The notes under the pieces: generated by a model
Database searches by the model: none
The model's input: the letters and a program-made list of their open reading frames with translations, nothing else
What the model was told of the DNA's origin: nothing
NCBI GenBank assembly: GCA_018818365.1
Contig: JAHISH010000264.1
Span: 1-14,907 of the forward strand
From: Candidatus Omnitrophota bacterium
GTDB lineage: Bacteria > Omnitrophota > Gorgyraeia > Gygaellales > Profunditerraquicolaceae
Direction of reading: 5' to 3'
Length of the DNA: 14,907 nucleotides
Program-made: the position numbers and the translations under genes
Part shown: in pieces, positions 1 through 6,301 of the stretch
Layout of the letters: each line of letters begins with the position of its first letter
Position numbering within the stretch: the stretch's first letter is position 1

Positions 1-387
1 AGGCATATCTTTCAACACCCCCGAACCGGAGGCCTTATCTCTTCCTCGAAGTATCGATACATCTTCAACCCTGAAGATTCCCTCTGCAACCCCCTGGAAT
101 ACCGCATACATAACCTGAAGTTTGGAAAGACTTGCCGCAGGAAAGAGCGTATTTTTATTATGGGATATCTCCCATTTCCTTGTTAAATCCTTTACCACAA
201 TCGCCGATTCGCCGCTAAATCCCAAGATATCATCCTCAAGCGTTTTCTTAAGCGTAAACCACGCCTGCCTTCTCTTTTGACGCTGGATACGCTCTTTCTC
301 TTGCTGTTGGTAGCCCTGGTAATAAGAGTAGAACCCGGCTCCCAAAAGAACTCCTACGACTACTGCTCCTACGGCCCTATTCTTCAT
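1..387 (-). CDS. Class-A β-lactamase-like serine hydrolase, N-terminal part (truncated by window edge)
   Basis: The reading frame is open from an ATG at 387 to the window edge, giving the first 129 residues. Residues 4–22 form a hydrophobic signal anchor, followed by a Q/K/R-rich stretch (24–41). The match to the β-lactamase-like serine hydrolase family is the segment PAASLSK at 83–89, which supplies the SxxK nucleophile pair (Ser86, Lys89), and the later GSGVL at 121–125, typical of class A β-lactamase folds. The SDN and KTG motifs would lie beyond the edge, so activity cannot be judged. It probably faces the periplasm and acts on peptidoglycan or a β-lactam. A second in-frame ATG lies two codons upstream at 393, but an AAGGG site fits the 387 start better. 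The upstream PG-binding gene ends 10 bp away, so the two are likely cotranscribed. Confidence 0.8.
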   Translation of the reverse strand, partial: MKNRAVGAVVVGVLLGAGFYSYYQGYQQQEKERIQRQKRRQAWFTLKKTLEDDILGFSGESAIVVKDLTRKWEISHNKNTLFPAASLSKLQVMYAVFQGVAEGIFRVEDVSILRGRDKASGSGVLKDMP

Positions 388-397
388 GCGCATTCCC

Positions 398-1039
398 TTA
401 GAACTCCCGAAGTCTATCCCACGTCTTGTTTCCAATAATCCCGTCTGCCTTCAATCCTTTTGATTCCTGGAACGCGACAATAGCGTGCGTGGTTTGTTGC
501 CCGACCTTCCCATCTATTTTGCCCCGATAGAATCCGCTCTCCTTGAGTGCGCGCTGAATTTCCATGATCTTGACCGGTACACGCACGGAATCCTGTGTCG
601 CGCCAGAGATGACAAGATTCTTTTCCTTCCCCTCTTTCTCTATCGCAGGAGATTTCGTATCCCTGTATTCCTGCTGAACCGCCGCTTCAGGGATAGTCTC
701 TCTTCTTACTTTTTTCTCTTCCTGTAGCGCCTGCCACGTGGAAGAATCTATAATGCCATGGGATTTGAGTCCTTGGCGCTTTTGGAATAACTTAATTGCC
801 GTTCTGGTCTCTCCCCCCATAAAACCATCACTGGAGATCTTTGCGCCCCCAATGCTTCGCAATATATCTTGCGCTTCTTTTACACGCGGATTATGCCCCA
901 TAATCGGGCCTACCACCTTCATTTCTTCCGTGAGTTTACGTTCATCATAAGAAAATCCGTTGAAGAATGTGCGTACCGGCTCAATAAAGACCACCACGGC
1001 TAACAATAATGATAAAAATAATCCCGCCTTTTTCTTCAT
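398..1039 (-). CDS. Membrane-anchored protein with two PG_binding_1 domains
   Basis: The 213-residue protein starts MKKK, followed by a hydrophobic segment at about 5–20 that serves as signal peptide or anchor. It carries two peptidoglycan-binding domains of the PG_binding_1 (PF01471) type, at about 51–107 and 156–212. Each shows the family pattern of a D/S-G-F/K turn, a T-x-x-AI-x-x-FQ helix (TAIKLFQ at 80–86; HAIVAFQ at 185–191) and a GLK…GII…TW ending. A charged linker at about 108–150 separates them. No catalytic domain is present, so it is a binding or scaffold protein, probably exported and held on the outer face of the inner membrane. An AAGGA lies just before the ATG. It sits between an LD-carboxypeptidase gene and a serine hydrolase gene, which supports a wall-related role. 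The exact ligand is unknown. Confidence 0.85.
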   Translation of the reverse strand: MKKKAGLFLSLLLAVVVFIEPVRTFFNGFSYDERKLTEEMKVVGPIMGHNPRVKEAQDILRSIGGAKISSDGFMGGETRTAIKLFQKRQGLKSHGIIDSSTWQALQEEKKVRRETIPEAAVQQEYRDTKSPAIEKEGKEKNLVISGATQDSVRVPVKIMEIQRALKESGFYRGKIDGKVGQQTTHAIVAFQESKGLKADGIIGNKTWDRLREF

Positions 1040-1086
1040 CTTCCTTGCCCCTTACACCCATTCTTGGTTACTCTTGAAGCGGAAGG

Positions 1087-2031
1087 CTATCGCACTGCCG
1101 GCTCATCGATGGATATTAAAGGCGCATCGGCATCCAGCGTGACTGAAACCCCTAAAGGCAGGGTGATATCAATTTCGCCTTTGGTCCGATGCCCGGAGGG
1201 AAATCCATATACGATGGGAACATCAATATCCCGCAACACATCACTGAGCACGTCGCGCAAGGTATAGCGGTGCCCCGAATGATCGATACAATCATCCATG
1301 CGCCCGAAAATGATCCCTTTGATTCTTCTTAGTTTGCCTGCCAGTTTCAAATGCATGAGGCAATTATCAATAACCTCCAAGTCTTCTCCGATATCCTCAA
1401 GGAAGAGAATCTTATTAGTGGTATCGACATCATAGGGGGTTCCAATCGCACTAATCACCAAAGAAAGATTGCCGCCTACCAAGACCCCTCGGCTCTTTCC
1501 CCCGCGTAAGCCTTTGAGCATAGAGAACTGCATTTCTCCCAAAGGCTCTGCTCTGGTAATCGCCAGGCTTAAGTATTCCAGTGTAATAGGGCTCATCCCT
1601 TCATAGATTTCATCGGCTACTACCGGGCCGTGGAAAACTACCATTGAAGAAGTTTGGTAGAGATAACAAAGGAGTATAGTAATATCACTATAGCCGACAA
1701 AGATTTTTGGATTTTTTTTGATTATGCCCTTATCCAAATACGGAATCGTCCGAATCGAACCATACCCTGCCTGGGCGCAAAGAATCGCCTTTACCTTGCG
1801 GTCGCCAAACATCCGATTGATCTGACCCGCACGTTCTCTGTCGTAGCCAGCCATAGACCAGTACTTGTTGAATATCTTGCTGTCATACCTAACTTTGAAG
1901 CCTAGGGAATTTAATTTTTCTATCCCCCTTCTGAAATTATCCGCATCAAATGACCATGCCGGGGCGACAATACCGATCGTATCCCCTTTCTCCAAACGAG
2001 CAGGCTTAACGATATTTTTATACATTCTCAT
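1087..2031 (-). CDS. ldcA: LD-carboxypeptidase, peptidase family S66 (LdcA/MccF type)
   Basis: At 314 residues the protein has normal length for S66. Family enzymes are serine peptidases that remove the terminal D-alanine from cytoplasmic murein tetrapeptide during recycling; the MccF branch cleaves microcin C-like adenylates. The catalytic triad can be read directly: Ser115 in VGYSD (nucleophile elbow), Glu212 in FLEDIGE and His281 in PSGHR. GDTIGIVAPA near the N terminus and GGNLSL at 187–191 are also typical. There is no signal peptide, so it is cytoplasmic. The ATG at 2031 lies inside the end of the ATP-grasp gene (14-bp overlap) and has an AGGT site upstream; a second in-frame ATG lies two codons later. 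Murein recycling is the likelier role given the neighbouring wall proteins, but MccF-like detoxification cannot be excluded from sequence alone. Confidence 0.9.
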   Translation of the reverse strand: MRMYKNIVKPARLEKGDTIGIVAPAWSFDADNFRRGIEKLNSLGFKVRYDSKIFNKYWSMAGYDRERAGQINRMFGDRKVKAILCAQAGYGSIRTIPYLDKGIIKKNPKIFVGYSDITILLCYLYQTSSMVVFHGPVVADEIYEGMSPITLEYLSLAITRAEPLGEMQFSMLKGLRGGKSRGVLVGGNLSLVISAIGTPYDVDTTNKILFLEDIGEDLEVIDNCLMHLKLAGKLRRIKGIIFGRMDDCIDHSGHRYTLRDVLSDVLRDIDVPIVYGFPSGHRTKGEIDITLPLGVSVTLDADAPLISIDEPAVR

Positions 2032-3004
2032 CTTTTACCTGAATCTTAGGAAACCAGATGGCTCGATGGGTGAGCGTAAACCTTCCTTGGGTATAATTCC
2101 AGGCCTTTGCCACCAACCGCTCAGCGATATGCATGATTAAATCATCCGGTACTCCGTCTTTGTATTGCGACTGGGGGCTCATCGCGCACTGGTCATTCAT
2201 ATAATCGACGGCCACAAAACTGCCGTCTTTCTTGCTGATGGCGATCTCGCAAGAAAACCAATCAATGCGCGTGATGCGGGCGATCTCCGTGGTAATACGG
2301 ACCAAAGGGAGCAGCCCTTGCATATCCATCTCTTTGAGGCTGACCTGCCGGTAGATATGGGTCTGAGGATTCCACCAACAAGGGATGATCTCCCCAAAAA
2401 GATGAAACACGCGAAACCATGCAGGATCCCCCTCGATCTCTTTTGATTCAATAAACTCCTGGAGCAGAAAATTATCGCCTTCGCTGAACTTACGCGCCTC
2501 CGCGATCTCTTTCAAGGTTGCCTTATGGTCGATTATCTTAACCCCTTTCTGCCCATACCCTAACGCCGGTTTGATTACAAAAGGAAGCCCCAGCTTCTCT
2601 TTCTCATCGCCGGTCAACTTCCGCGCAGACTCCCAGTTGCGTACAAGCAGAGTCAAAGGGACAGGAACCTGAGCGCGCGCCAGGTCGAAGTGAGTGATCG
2701 ATTTATCGGCGGCTGCCTTGACGTCATCAGGATCAGCCACAATACGAGTGCCCGAATCTTTTAATAGATAGGAAAATTTAAGAAAATCATCTTCCGGGTC
2801 AAAGGTCTCTGAAGCCAGGTCGAGATAAAACTTACATTTCAAATCCTGCTTCTTCACCTTGCTGCTTATCCCGTGTATGCTACGAGGGTCTATACAAAGA
2901 TAGGCAAGGCCTCGGGTGGCGCACTCCTTCTGTAACGCAGTAATAAAAAGCTCTTTTTGGGGCTCCTCTCCCGGCCACCCCACCGCAAAATCAACTATTT
3001 CCAT
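2018..3004 (-). CDS. ATP-grasp ligase of unknown substrate
   Basis: The 328-residue protein shows an ATP-grasp fold. There is an N-terminal α/β region (1–95), then PFVIKPALGYGQKGV at 141–155 with the ATP-binding Lys145 and glycine loop. LLQEFIE at 180–186 supplies the acidic residue that binds the adenine/ribose side. A C-terminal metal site is suggested by CEIA (Glu253) and VDYMND (Asp267, Asn270); the D-x-x-N spacing is one residue longer than the common E-x-N. It has no signal peptide, so it is cytoplasmic. ATP-grasp ligases join a carboxylate to an amine or thiol through an acyl-phosphate. The substrate cannot be inferred; it does not look like an ordinary D-Ala–D-Ala ligase or biotin carboxylase. 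An AAGGGG site six bases before the ATG supports the start. The ends overlap both neighbours by 14 bp, implying translational coupling. Confidence 0.8.
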   Translation of the reverse strand: MEIVDFAVGWPGEEPQKELFITALQKECATRGLAYLCIDPRSIHGISSKVKKQDLKCKFYLDLASETFDPEDDFLKFSYLLKDSGTRIVADPDDVKAAADKSITHFDLARAQVPVPLTLLVRNWESARKLTGDEKEKLGLPFVIKPALGYGQKGVKIIDHKATLKEIAEARKFSEGDNFLLQEFIESKEIEGDPAWFRVFHLFGEIIPCWWNPQTHIYRQVSLKEMDMQGLLPLVRITTEIARITRIDWFSCEIAISKKDGSFVAVDYMNDQCAMSPQSQYKDGVPDDLIMHIAERLVAKAWNYTQGRFTLTHRAIWFPKIQVKDENV

Positions 3005-3980
3005 TGTTTCCCCTTGTCGTCTTTAAAAAAGGCAGTTGTCTGCCAGCCGCTTCGATTAATTTCTCTATCGTTTTCTTGCGATAAAGGATATAACACCCCG
3101 CAATATCGAAATGGCCTCCTCCTCCGAAAGATTCGGCAACCGTGGCGATATTGACATCTCCCTTGGAGCGTAAACTCACGCGTAATTCCCCTGGCGTCTC
3201 TTCTCTAAAGAGTAACGCAACCTCGACTCCCCTGATCGCGCACATTTCGCTGGCCACCGCATCGACATCGTAATTCTTCGCCTTTAATCTTTTGAAATCT
3301 TCTTTCTTAATAATTGACCATACCAGCCTTCCCTTCTCTAAAAATACGCTGCGGGAGATACACAATGCCGAAAGAAGCGCTTCTTTCTTTGTTTTAGGAC
3401 CATACACCTTATCGACTAAACGTGCGAAACTGATTCTGGTCTTAAGCAACTCTGCGCAGACGAAAAAGGTAAAAGGCCGTACATAGGATAACTTAAAGAG
3501 GTTAGTCTCGACAATAACAGACGTAAGGACATTTTCGGCGATTGCGGGAGAAAACGAAACCTTTAATGCGCTTAAGATTAAATAAATAAGCTCCCCTACG
3601 GCAGCGGCGCGGGCATCAACAAGTTGAAGGCGGCAAAAAGACCTGCGGTACTCATGATGGTCGATCTCCAGCGTCTCCTTGGCAGTATTAAAGACCGACC
3701 TATGTCTTCCAAGAAGCTCGCGCGCCCCGCAATCAACCGCAATCGCCAGGTCGACTGAACCGCGCATTGCGCGCCGTAACTTTCGGATACCAGGTAATGA
3801 CTGATACGTGGGAGGAACTTCTCCCTGATACAACATATATATTTTTTTCCCGATAGTCTCTAACCCCAACCCTAATGACAAAAGAGAGCCTAGCGAATCG
3901 CCATCGGGGTTAAGATGCCCTGAAATGGCAATGCTCTTGGCAGATCGTATTGCACGTAACGCCTCGTTTAGACCGCGCAT
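2991..3980 (-). CDS. nrnA: DHH/DHHA1 phosphoesterase, NrnA-like (nanoRNase / PAP or pApA phosphatase)
   Basis: The 329-residue protein has the two-domain NrnA layout. The DHH domain has motif I as HLNPDGD (His22, Asp26, Asp28), motif II AVDC (Asp83) and motif III DHH at 107–109. The DHHA1 domain ends with SFGGGGHFDIAG at 284–295, the substrate-binding glycine loop. Family members hydrolyse short oligoribonucleotides, 3'-phosphoadenosine 5'-phosphate, and often pApA, the product of c-di-AMP cleavage. The gene lies one base downstream of the diadenylate cyclase gene, which favours a role in c-di-AMP turnover. One oddity: the motif IV position, usually Asp in a DTG/DTK signature, reads VETN with Glu158, so metal binding may be altered. 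The ATG at 3980 has no good ribosome site and probably relies on coupling to the preceding stop. It is cytoplasmic. Confidence 0.87.
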   Translation of the reverse strand: MRGLNEALRAIRSAKSIAISGHLNPDGDSLGSLLSLGLGLETIGKKIYMLYQGEVPPTYQSLPGIRKLRRAMRGSVDLAIAVDCGARELLGRHRSVFNTAKETLEIDHHEYRRSFCRLQLVDARAAAVGELIYLILSALKVSFSPAIAENVLTSVIVETNLFKLSYVRPFTFFVCAELLKTRISFARLVDKVYGPKTKKEALLSALCISRSVFLEKGRLVWSIIKKEDFKRLKAKNYDVDAVASEMCAIRGVEVALLFREETPGELRVSLRSKGDVNIATVAESFGGGGHFDIAGCYILYRKKTIEKLIEAAGRQLPFLKTTRGNNGNS

Positions 3981-3981
3981 A

Positions 3982-5448
3982 TTATACGGGGGGCTCTTTT
4001 CCTTCTACTTCGATGATCACTTTTACCTCAGGCAATTTATCTGCGGGAAATCTTGCCTCCGGAGAGACTATTAGTTTAGGGGTAAGAATCGTGGCGCTGG
4101 TAACGGTTTTAAGGTCTATTTCTTCGGTAGTAACCCTGATTGACTCTTTCGCTACCGCGCTTGAGATGACGACGGGAAGTTCTTGCGGCTCTACCCGTAT
4201 CTGGCGAATAGCCACACCGCTTGGTGCGCGGCCTTTAGTCTTCAATTCTATAGGAACATTAATAGTCATCATACGATAGACCATTAGTTTTATCGCATCC
4301 GGATCGATGTTAATAATAGAAAGCCCCGTAGGGGCCTTGATGAGCTCTTTGGTAATGCGGAACTCGTTGCCCCCATCTTTTACCGCTGACATATCCAGAG
4401 AAACCTTTAATTCTTTTGCGTTCAAGAGATTAAAAGAGCGCTCAAACCCGCTAAAGGTTGCGGTTATTTCTTTGGGCTTAGGTTCAGCAATAATCCGTTC
4501 CGACGCAAGATTACGGTACTCTAAGGGAATCACAAAATCCCTGCGGATATTCTCGTTGCGGTGGCTAAAGGTAAACCACATCGCCCCCGCGATCAAGAGA
4601 GCGATGATTTTCTCCAAAGAGTGGCCCGCGAGAAAATCAAAGAAGGCCGACCGGCGCCTGGCAGGGAAACGCTGCCGATAGAAATTACGCAGCGCGGCCT
4701 CAAGCTGCTCGAGGGAACTAAGCGGGTAAAGCTTATCTTCTTCCGCGATAGAGATAGTCCCTTGCTCTTCGGAGACGACAATACTTAAAGAATCGCTTCG
4801 TTCGGCAATCCCCAAGGCTGCCGTATGACGTGTCCCTAAACGGCCGATCTGGGCGATATCGGTAGAAAGAGGCAGGTGGCACCCGAAACGGGTAATCCTA
4901 TTCCCCTCGATGATCAATGCTCCGTCGTGGCTGGGGACTGCCGGATCAAAAATACTCTCAAGCAATACCTGACTTAACAACCCATCTAAAGGAACCCCTG
5001 CCTCCAGATGCCGCTCTAACACATCTCTTCCGCGAATAACCACAAGCGCCCCGATCTTCTTACGAGAGAGATTGGCGATGGCACTGGTAAGAATATCGAT
5101 ATTCCTTCCAAAGAGAGAGCGTGGACGATGCCTCTGGAAGAGTCCCCGTACCGCGATATTCTCGAAAAAGTGGCGGAAATCATCTTGGAAGATAACTACG
5201 ATAATAAAAAGAAAGATCGTAAAGAATGCCTGCAAGATCGTCGTGGTCAGGTATAACTCAAAGGCGCGCGCCAGGAAATAGATCCCTCCTACGACCAGCA
5301 TGCCAATCAACATGAACCGGGCCTTTGCCTTCTTAAACCAGATCAGAATAAGATAGATAAACACAGAAATAATGAAGATGTCAACCACATCGAAGACGGT
5401 CAGGCTCTGAATGATCTCTTTTATGCTGTGAAGTATCGTACTGAACAT
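3982..5448 (-). CDS. cdaA: Diadenylate cyclase (CdaA type) fused to YbbR/CdaR domains
   Basis: This single 488-residue frame joins two proteins that are separate in most bacteria. Residues 20–90 hold three hydrophobic segments, as in CdaA. The DisA_N cyclase domain spans about 115–260, with SHDGALII (DGA at 175–177) and GTRHTAALG (205–213). It makes c-di-AMP from two ATP. The usual RHR motif reads RHT here. A fourth hydrophobic segment at about 280–296 starts the CdaR-like part, followed by two YbbR-type β repeats at about 300–395 and 396–485, expected in the periplasm. CdaR binds and modulates CdaA, so the fusion may tie cyclase output to envelope state. An AAAGGAG six bases before the ATG and a promoter 47 bp upstream support the start. 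The next gene, an NrnA-like phosphatase, begins one base after the stop. Confidence 0.9.
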   Translation of the reverse strand: MFSTILHSIKEIIQSLTVFDVVDIFIISVFIYLILIWFKKAKARFMLIGMLVVGGIYFLARAFELYLTTTILQAFFTIFLFIIVVIFQDDFRHFFENIAVRGLFQRHRPRSLFGRNIDILTSAIANLSRKKIGALVVIRGRDVLERHLEAGVPLDGLLSQVLLESIFDPAVPSHDGALIIEGNRITRFGCHLPLSTDIAQIGRLGTRHTAALGIAERSDSLSIVVSEEQGTISIAEEDKLYPLSSLEQLEAALRNFYRQRFPARRRSAFFDFLAGHSLEKIIALLIAGAMWFTFSHRNENIRRDFVIPLEYRNLASERIIAEPKPKEITATFSGFERSFNLLNAKELKVSLDMSAVKDGGNEFRITKELIKAPTGLSIINIDPDAIKLMVYRMMTINVPIELKTKGRAPSGVAIRQIRVEPQELPVVISSAVAKESIRVTTEEIDLKTVTSATILTPKLIVSPEARFPADKLPEVKVIIEVEGKEPPV

Positions 5449-5494
5449 ACGCCGCTCCTTTAGAAAATCGCGACTTGCGCTAAATTCTCTCCTT

Positions 5495-5524
5495 ATTATA
5501 TAACCAAAAGGGAAGATATTGCAA
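5495..5524 (-). promoter_or_regulatory. σ70-type promoter for the cyclase–wall operon
   Basis: Read on the minus strand, TTGCAA (5524–5519) and a perfect TATAAT (5500–5495) are separated by 18 bp. Transcription would start near 5488, giving a leader of about 40 nt that contains the AAAGGAG ribosome site of the cyclase gene. The leader is too short for a c-di-AMP riboswitch. The assignment comes from motif matching only. Confidence 0.6.
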
Positions 5525-5588
5525 GCTTATAATACATCCTTGCAGAGAGACAGATGGGTAAGAGTGCTCTTTGCATGACAAATAACCC

Positions 5589-5616
5589 TTGAAAAAAAGT
5601 TCTTCTCGTATATAAT
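5589..5616 (+). promoter_or_regulatory. σ70-type promoter for the PagL-like gene
   Basis: TTGAAA (5589–5594) and a perfect TATAAT (5611–5616) are separated by 16 bp. The predicted start near 5623 leaves only about 14 nt before the ATG at 5637, and no Shine–Dalgarno sequence is visible in that stretch. The two divergent promoters in this 188-bp gap do not overlap. Between them I see only a short inverted repeat. Confidence 0.6.
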
Positions 5617-5636
5617 TCTAAGCAAGCTATCAAACA

Positions 5637-6224
5637 ATGAAGAAACCTCTTTTCTGCGGCACGCTCATTCTCGGTATACTGCTATCCTCCCTGGTCGGTC
5701 TTCGCGCAGAAGAAATGCCAACGCGCACACTCAAAGGGATAGAATTTCTTGTGGGCATTGGCCTCAGTAAACTAAAGGCCATCGGGAGCCACCGTTTCTA
5801 CCCTCTCACCGTGGATTTTGATTTCGACTTAAAGCCCCTTGCCCGGAAGATCAACTTCTCTCCCGCCGCACTCCTTGAATTCCAGATAGAAACATTTCTT
5901 GCGCCGGTATCACAGCCTCGACGTAACATTGAAACAGGCGTATCGTTCTTCTTCAAGATCGGCGCGCTTCCTGAGACCGCCCGGCTACAGCCCTATCTTA
6001 AATTAGGGGTAGGAATGGATTATATGACCTTGCACACCCGGGAACAATCTACGCAATATAATTACACCGAAACGGGCGCCGTAGGGGCCCATTACTTTTT
6101 CAATCAGAATGTCGCGTTGACCGTCGAAGGGCGGTTTCGTCATCTCTCAAATTCAGGGATCAAGCATCCTAACCAAGGAATCAATAGCCGCTTCGCCTTT
6201 CTTGGCATTGCCTACCGTTTCTAA
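5637..6224 (+). CDS. PagL-like outer-membrane protein (acyloxyacyl hydrolase / lipid A 3-O-deacylase family)
   Basis: The 195-residue precursor has a clear signal peptide (MKKP, hydrophobic 5–20, likely cleavage near LRA at 22–24) and ends in YRF, a terminal aromatic typical of outer-membrane β-barrels. The family signature lies near the C terminus: RHLSNSGIKHPNQGINS (168–184), matching the PagL H-x-S-N block with His169 and Ser171. PagL removes the 3-O acyl chain of lipid A in the outer leaflet. The catalytic Glu of characterised PagL lies 14 residues after the His; here that position is Asn183, so activity is uncertain. It is the only plus-strand gene, with its own promoter, divergent from the cyclase operon and convergent with the Bat operon. 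Its presence suggests an LPS-bearing outer membrane. A general barrel without enzyme activity is the alternative. Confidence 0.75.
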   Translation: MKKPLFCGTLILGILLSSLVGLRAEEMPTRTLKGIEFLVGIGLSKLKAIGSHRFYPLTVDFDFDLKPLARKINFSPAALLEFQIETFLAPVSQPRRNIETGVSFFFKIGALPETARLQPYLKLGVGMDYMTLHTREQSTQYNYTETGAVGAHYFFNQNVALTVEGRFRHLSNSGIKHPNQGINSRFAFLGIAYRF

Positions 6225-6241
6225 TTGTATCTTCCCGCTTT

Positions 6242-6276
6242 AAAAAAATGGTCTCTCTTTAAAAAAAGAGAGACCA
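6242..6276 (-). terminator. Intrinsic terminator of the Bat–HAD–aminotransferase operon
   Basis: GGTCTCTCTTT (6250–6260) pairs perfectly with AAAGAGAGACC (6265–6275) around a 4-base loop, and one more T–A pair extends the stem to 12 bp. On the minus strand the stem is followed directly by a run of seven T (6248–6242), as expected of a Rho-independent terminator. On the plus strand no T run follows, so it would not work well for the PagL-like gene. It lies 26 bp beyond the aminotransferase stop. Confidence 0.85.
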
Positions 6277-6301
6277 AAATCAATAACGTTGAGGGTAATT
6301 A

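Noticed and set aside
1712..1719. Runs of eight A/T in the LD-carboxypeptidase gene and again near 14527–14534 as programmed frameshift sites
   Set aside because: Both lie within normally encoded Lys codons of intact, full-length proteins, with no overlapping frame that would make a sensible product.
4307..4788. Plus-strand open frames inside the cyclase–YbbR gene
   Set aside because: The minus-strand frame has complete conserved domains across this region; the opposite frames are compositionally unlike proteins.
5449..5494. c-di-AMP (ydaO-type) riboswitch in the cyclase leader
   Set aside because: The predicted leader is only about 40 nt, far too short for this riboswitch class.
6242..6280. 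The hairpin as a bidirectional terminator serving the PagL-like gene
   Set aside because: On the plus strand the stem is followed by AAAATCAA and not by a T run, so only minus-strand termination is supported.
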